A program made the position numbers and the translations under genes. DNA of 64,000 nucleotides. It comes from Utricularia gibba. Lineage: Eukaryota > Streptophyta > Magnoliopsida > Lamiales > Lentibulariaceae. Numbering within the stretch: position 1 is the stretch's first letter; each line of letters starts with the position of its first letter. Below the pieces are notes generated by a model. The model worked only from the letters and a program-made list of their open reading frames with translations, searched no databases and was not told where the DNA came from. Shown in pieces: positions 59,196 through 64,000 of this stretch. Location: assembly GCA_002189035.1 (NCBI GenBank), contig CM007990.1:1054001-1118000 (forward strand), in the 5' to 3' direction.

Positions 59196-60213
59196 TGATC
59201 CGCAGACCCAATGCCAAGTACAATAGTTGCGCATGACAGCTTGTATTTAATTTGGCTCAACAGTTCATAATATTCCGACGTCTGGAACAATCGAATTAGT
59301 TTATAATTCCACTTGTATTTTCAAAATAAATAAATATTTGGAAAATAGGAAGTAGAATAATAGTGATAAGTAAAAAGATTATAAAATTAAAAAAAATGTC
59401 TAATAAATTATTTACAATAATGTATTTGATTCCTAATTCCTCAAATTCTATAAACCAAGTAATAAGTTTGAAAAAAATGAAATGAAATATAAAAGATAAA
59501 ATTTAATTATTCGAAAAATATATTAATAAGAAATATATAAAATATTTTCTTATGGGCACGCTTAAGCAGGGGAGAAAACCAAACAATGATGAGAATGTGG
59601 GACCGCGCCGTGCAGCGTGAGATGCGCACATTTTCTCAAAACCAAACAACCCAAGTGTAGCAAACATCAACCACAGGGGGAGCCGCATCAAACCAAAAGA
59701 AGCAGCACACATTAAGCCCCACCACAGTAATCATCATCATCATCATCAATCACCCCCTGAGCGAGCGTAGTAGACTCCTACCAAGTAAAACAATCATCCG
59801 AGACACATTTGAGAGTAGTAGTAGTAGTCGGTAATTGACACAACACCTCCGAGTGGAGTCGGGGATCATCCATCAGGGCAAGCTGTGCAAGGGGTACTAC
59901 AGCAGTCTTCTTCTTCTACCTGTCCAAACCTCCAGTAGCAGGCACCATTAACAAAATGCTACCGCTGTTTCTCCTTTGAAATACCACCACTTGTCTGTAG
60001 GTGAACAACGCCTCTTCTTGTTGGTCTGTGTCCCTTCATACTGCACCAGTAACGTAGCATTCGGATCAAGCAACAACCTTCATAGAGTTGAGCAACGAGG
60101 ATCTTGCTCAATGGGATCCATTCCTCCGGCTTCACGCCTCCTCAAATATCTATCGGCAAACAATGAGGCGTCACCGAGTAGATCTATGAACGGGGAGATG
60201 ATAGCGAAAAAGG
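59196..60213. other. Convergent 3' regions of BI-1 and UPF1
   Basis: 59196-59300 is BI-1 3' UTR, 59320-59550 an AT-rich spacer, and 59560-60213 gene-like sequence that is probably the long UPF1 3' UTR on the minus strand. It includes an (ATC)n run at 59729-59749 and a TAG/GTA run at about 59815-59829. A long UPF1 3' UTR would be interesting because NMD factors are often self-regulated, but the extent is unproven. Confidence 0.45.
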
Positions 60214-63200
60214 CTAACCACTGAAGTGGAGTTTCTGGTTTTGGGGAGCCTGAGGCTGCTGACTCGAAGGCTGCTGCTGCAGAGAAGTTTGAACACTGAC
60301 GGGTGGCTGCGAATTGTAGTGGGCGTAGGGCTGTGAATAGAGGGGATTCATTAAACCCTGTAGAAAAAACCAAGGGGAGTGCTAATCAGAGTTCCAAAAT
60401 CAGGGCAACGTACACAATAATGTGAATCTGTTCATCGGCAATTTCTTTCAGACTTTTCTCTAAACAGACAAACACGCGCAAAAGAACCTGTGAGTGAAGT
60501 GGATTAGCACTCGGCATGCCAAAATGGTTCTGCGAAGCCTCATCTTGAGATTGATCATTGAAGGGAGCCTGAGTGAATAAGCCGTGGGTTCCCATGTAGT
60601 CCTGGATTTAACATGCCCAAATGACATCCAATTTCACATCAGATATGCTTGCATCATTTTGGTCACGAGACAAACAACCAGGGCAACTTCAATCCCCAAA
60701 AAAAATTCATTATTCACACCTGGGACATGTAGTCATTTCCTGCTGCAAATCGAGCATACCCAACACGGGAATTCTGGTTCATAAAACTTCCAGGGAATCC
60801 AGCCTGAGCTCCTTGTGTCATGTAATCCGTAGCATACGCGTTTTGAGAAGCCTGAGTTTCCACGAAGGGTCAGATAACACAAAAACCGGGGTCTATAAAT
60901 TAGACAGTACATAAATATGGATTAGCATTATCAAAAGCATGCCTGGGTAGAGAAATCTGAAACATTGTACGGAACATGTGATCCCTGACTTTTAAAATCA
61001 TCACCCAAAAACTCCTACGAAACAATCAAAATTGTTAAAAACATTTACATTGTCCACGAACACAAAGGCCAAACTCATCAAATACCTGTGACATGCCACC
61101 CATGGAGAAAGCATCCATGTATGCTTGGCTGGATCCTTGGCCAGCTACCTATAATGCGAGAGCTTATGCCAATTCTCATATAACAAAAATTGAGCAAGGT
61201 AACCATCAAAAAACTATAAGCTGAACTAACATGAGGCGATGCCCCTACTCCACCCACCGCTGCTTGACCAGTAGCATGCTCCGCTGGTGGGAAATTGAAG
61301 TTCGGTGCCAGACTTCCAACCACAGATGGTGAGCCTTGCTGCTGTGGAAGGTGACTGCCAATTGGTGCTGTGGAACTCCCGCGACCTTGAACAAATCCTC
61401 GGGTACTTGGTTGTGGAACTTGAGGAACTGTTCCAACAGGACCATATACTGCAGCACGAGTGGGAATGGCATATGGCTGAGATGGAAGGGTCCCAGGGTA
61501 TGGCGGAATTGGCACTCCAGGAACTGGATAACCAGAGGGGTGAACTCCAGGTTTATGAGAACCATTTGGAGTGCCATGTGGCATGTATTGACCTGAACCA
61601 AAAGGATAAATGATCCCATGAAAAAAAACACAATAAAGACAAATAAATAAATACATGGAAGCATCAATCCTATCCGACTTCATAATAAGCAGACGAATTC
61701 ATTCATTTTATTTTCTTTTAAAAGAAAACAGAATTACGAACTGCCTACCCCTAGAGCGAGCACCTCGCCTGTCAAGATTGGTGTTGGAAGATCCAAATGT
61801 ATCATTCGAAACCATTCCAGGTCTGGCACCATAGAACATTCTTCTCTCATTGTATAGCTAGAGGTGTTCAGCATCATAAATATGAAGGGACCAGTCAGCA
61901 TCCAAAAGCATTTGCAAACATGGAAATAAATCGAGTACCCACCTTTTTAGGCTTTTGAAATTGAACCATACTCTGCTTTAGGTTATTCAGGGGCCCTTCA
62001 ACTAAGCATTCATGCTCCTGATACACCAGATAATGTCACACAAATACCAAGCATGAAAGAAAATATATATAAACATGAGTGAACGTCAAGGCAATCTGTG
62101 GAATTTGCTAACTTCAAGTCACTAAATAAATTCAACACAACACGAATAAGAAAAAAAAATGAAAGAGAATGAATCACCTTATAATGTGTGAGTAAACCGT
62201 TCCAAAGAGGTTGTTTACTCAAAACTTTAGGATTTCCCAATATTACGATGCCATATCGGGCCCGTGTGAGAGCAACATTGAGCCGACGTGGGTCATTAAG
62301 GAAGCCAATTCCCTGTATAAAAATAATATGTAATAGACAAGTTAATACGACATAATTTTGAAGCACACCATCACTGCAAAAAATAGTTAAACAAGAGATA
62401 TAGGCCAGAAACCTGATGCTCATTACTCCTCACACAGGACAAGATGATGTAGTCCTTCTCCCTTCCCTGGAAGGAATCAACACTAGCAACCTGAAGGAAA
62501 CATTATGGCATTAGATATCTGGGGACTGCGGAGGTGTCAACGACCCAAATTAAAAGTGTCACCCTACCTCAATTTCCTTGTACAATTGCTGCCGCAAGGC
62601 ACCATTTCTAGACATGTAGTTTACAATGTATGCCCTCTGGCCCTCATATGGCGTTATAACACCAATCTGCATGATGCAATCATGCGAATAAAAAAAATTA
62701 AAATTTAAAATATCTTATTGAGATCATTGAACATGAGTTATCTTCCGCAGAACCTGACTAGGAACAACCCCGCTTTTCAAAAACGTTGTAACAATTTTCT
62801 CAACATTTGCTGCCTCAGTTCTGTTCAAATATGATGTTCCACTAGCACTTATCTCCTCTTGCCCCATCTGCACAGACAAAAATCAAACAAGAAAAGGTAT
62901 AAGCCCAAGTATATAATAGAAAACAAGTTATTACACAAGTCTTTTCATTTGAAAAACAATAATTGTCTTGACAATTGGTTACAAAAAATGCTCCATCTGC
63001 CTTATTCAGCATCTACACATGATCCCACTGAAAGAGTAGTTTTTCCCATATTTTGACATACCTGTACATAGAAAAACTTGGGTCGGCTTGGGACTGGCCA
63101 TGGAAAGTCAATTCCAGGAGACTGTCGTTCGTTCACTGTCACCCCATTCTGTAGAGTGCCTTCATAAAAGCTGTTTGAAGGAAACTCTGAAAGAGCAGGG

Positions 63201-64000
63201 TGCATCCTGTATTGCACCTGAAATGTAAATATATTAGCGCAGTTAACTTGAAAGAGAATGGAGAAAAGAATCCTGGCTAAAAAAATATCAAGAGAGAAAT
63301 TCAGGACTGGATATAAAACTTCAGATCTGAGGATGTGAACTGGATGAAGAAACAAAGATTCAACAAAGAAGCTGGAAATACACAAGAAGACATTCTTGAG
63401 ATTTTCTCGGTTTTTCAATACACAGCCTGGTGATTAAAATTTCCTGAAAAATAAAACAGAAAAAATCACCTGCAGTCTAATGGGTTTTACTCCAAGAAGA
63501 ACAAGTCGCTCAAACAGAGATTGTGCCAGGCCGGCTCGAGCAGCTTTCTTGCACATGATAACAGGACCAAGTTGGCAATGGTCTCCAACGAGAACGACCT
63601 AAAAAAATTCAATTTATTAAGAGTTAAAATGGCACTTCCAACAATAGTGCAGATGCCGTTCTACTGCTTACCTGCTTAGCTCCAAGAACAAGGGGAATAA
63701 GACACTCAGGTTCTGTTGCTTGAGTGGATTCATCAATTAGGACCTACAAATATTATAAAAGTAGCATTTGAAATGAGTGAGCAATGCGAATAAGTACTCC
63801 AAAATACAAGAAAATAAAGTAGCAATCTTTATCAACCAAATAAGGATGAAAATAAAGCACAAAAAATCTCTGAAAAATGAAAATATCCTGAGCAGACACG
63901 GCATCTGTCTTATAGACAATTACCTGGCGAAACCTGAAATTTGATAACCGAGGATCTCCAGCACCGACACAAGTACAGCATATAACATCAGCACTTTGAG
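60214..64000 (-). CDS. UPF1: Regulator of nonsense transcripts 1, RNA helicase UPF1, 3' part (runs off the window)
   Basis: ATP-dependent SF1 RNA helicase central to nonsense-mediated mRNA decay. The window holds the gene from the middle of the helicase core to the stop (TAG at 60214-60216). Motifs in order: [19 protein letters not shown], motif [42 protein letters not shown], motif IV region [38 protein letters not shown], motif [21 protein letters not shown], and motif [20 protein letters not shown]. The C-terminal tail is Pro/Gly/Gln-rich with many SQ and TQ pairs ([20 protein letters not shown]), the sites phosphorylated by SMG1-type kinases in other organisms. The tail ends [12 protein letters not shown]. 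Many small exons join by GT-AG introns and no breaks were seen. The N-terminal CH domain must lie beyond 64000. Confidence 0.95.

Overview
The window is nuclear DNA from a flowering plant. The genes are rich in short GT-AG introns, the intergenic DNA is very AT-rich, and the gene set is typical of angiosperms: Pol IV, LHCI, BASS2, NAC, PPR and a SUEL-type beta-galactosidase. I could not place the lineage further. I count 16 protein-coding loci plus one broken gene fragment in 64 kb. I saw no rRNA, clear tRNA, CRISPR array, organellar insertion or large autonomous transposon.

Layout: NRPD1 (Pol IV largest subunit, +, 0.75-7.2 kb); HMG-CoA synthase (+, 9.2-12.1); a truncated copper-chaperone CCS fragment (+, 12.5-13.3); the Nudix hydrolase NUDT14 (-, 13.4-15.1); an intronless LHCA6 antenna gene (+, 15.9-16.7); a YqaJ/PD-(D/E)XK nuclease-fold protein (+, 17.9-18.9); a DUF641 IRK-interacting/GIL1-type protein (-, 19.9-21.4); the plastid sodium:pyruvate carrier BASS2 (+, 24.9-27.5); an LRR receptor pseudokinase (-, 28.1-30.2); a UDP-glucuronate 4-epimerase (-, 31.4-32.7); a copper amine oxidase (+, 35.6-38.1); the lumenal pentapeptide protein TL20.3 (+, 39.4-40.9); an E-class PPR protein (+, 41.2-42.9); a beta-galactosidase with a C-terminal lectin domain (-, 43.1-47.0); an ATAF-type NAC factor (+, 49.4-50.3); RFC3 (-, 50.8-52.9); a nucellin-like aspartic protease (-, 53.5-55.7); Bax inhibitor 1 (+, 57.7-59.2); and the 3' half of UPF1 (-, 60.2 to the window edge).

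The genes are independent units with no operon logic. Several fall into shared themes: RNA-directed silencing and RNA quality control (NRPD1, UPF1), chloroplast function (LHCA6, BASS2, TL20.3, NUDT14), cell wall and apoplast (GAE, beta-galactosidase, amine oxidase) and stress or cell death (NAC, BI-1). BASS2 supplies plastid pyruvate for the MEP pathway, while HMGS acts in the cytosolic mevalonate pathway.

The best second-look items are two GC-AG introns whose use restores conserved protein ends, four one-base losses all in G or C runs within conserved exons (more like consensus error than gene death), the truncated CCS copy, a receptor kinase lacking its catalytic Asp, a G-box cluster before the NAC gene, and a MITE-like element beside a splice donor. 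I found no previously undescribed system.
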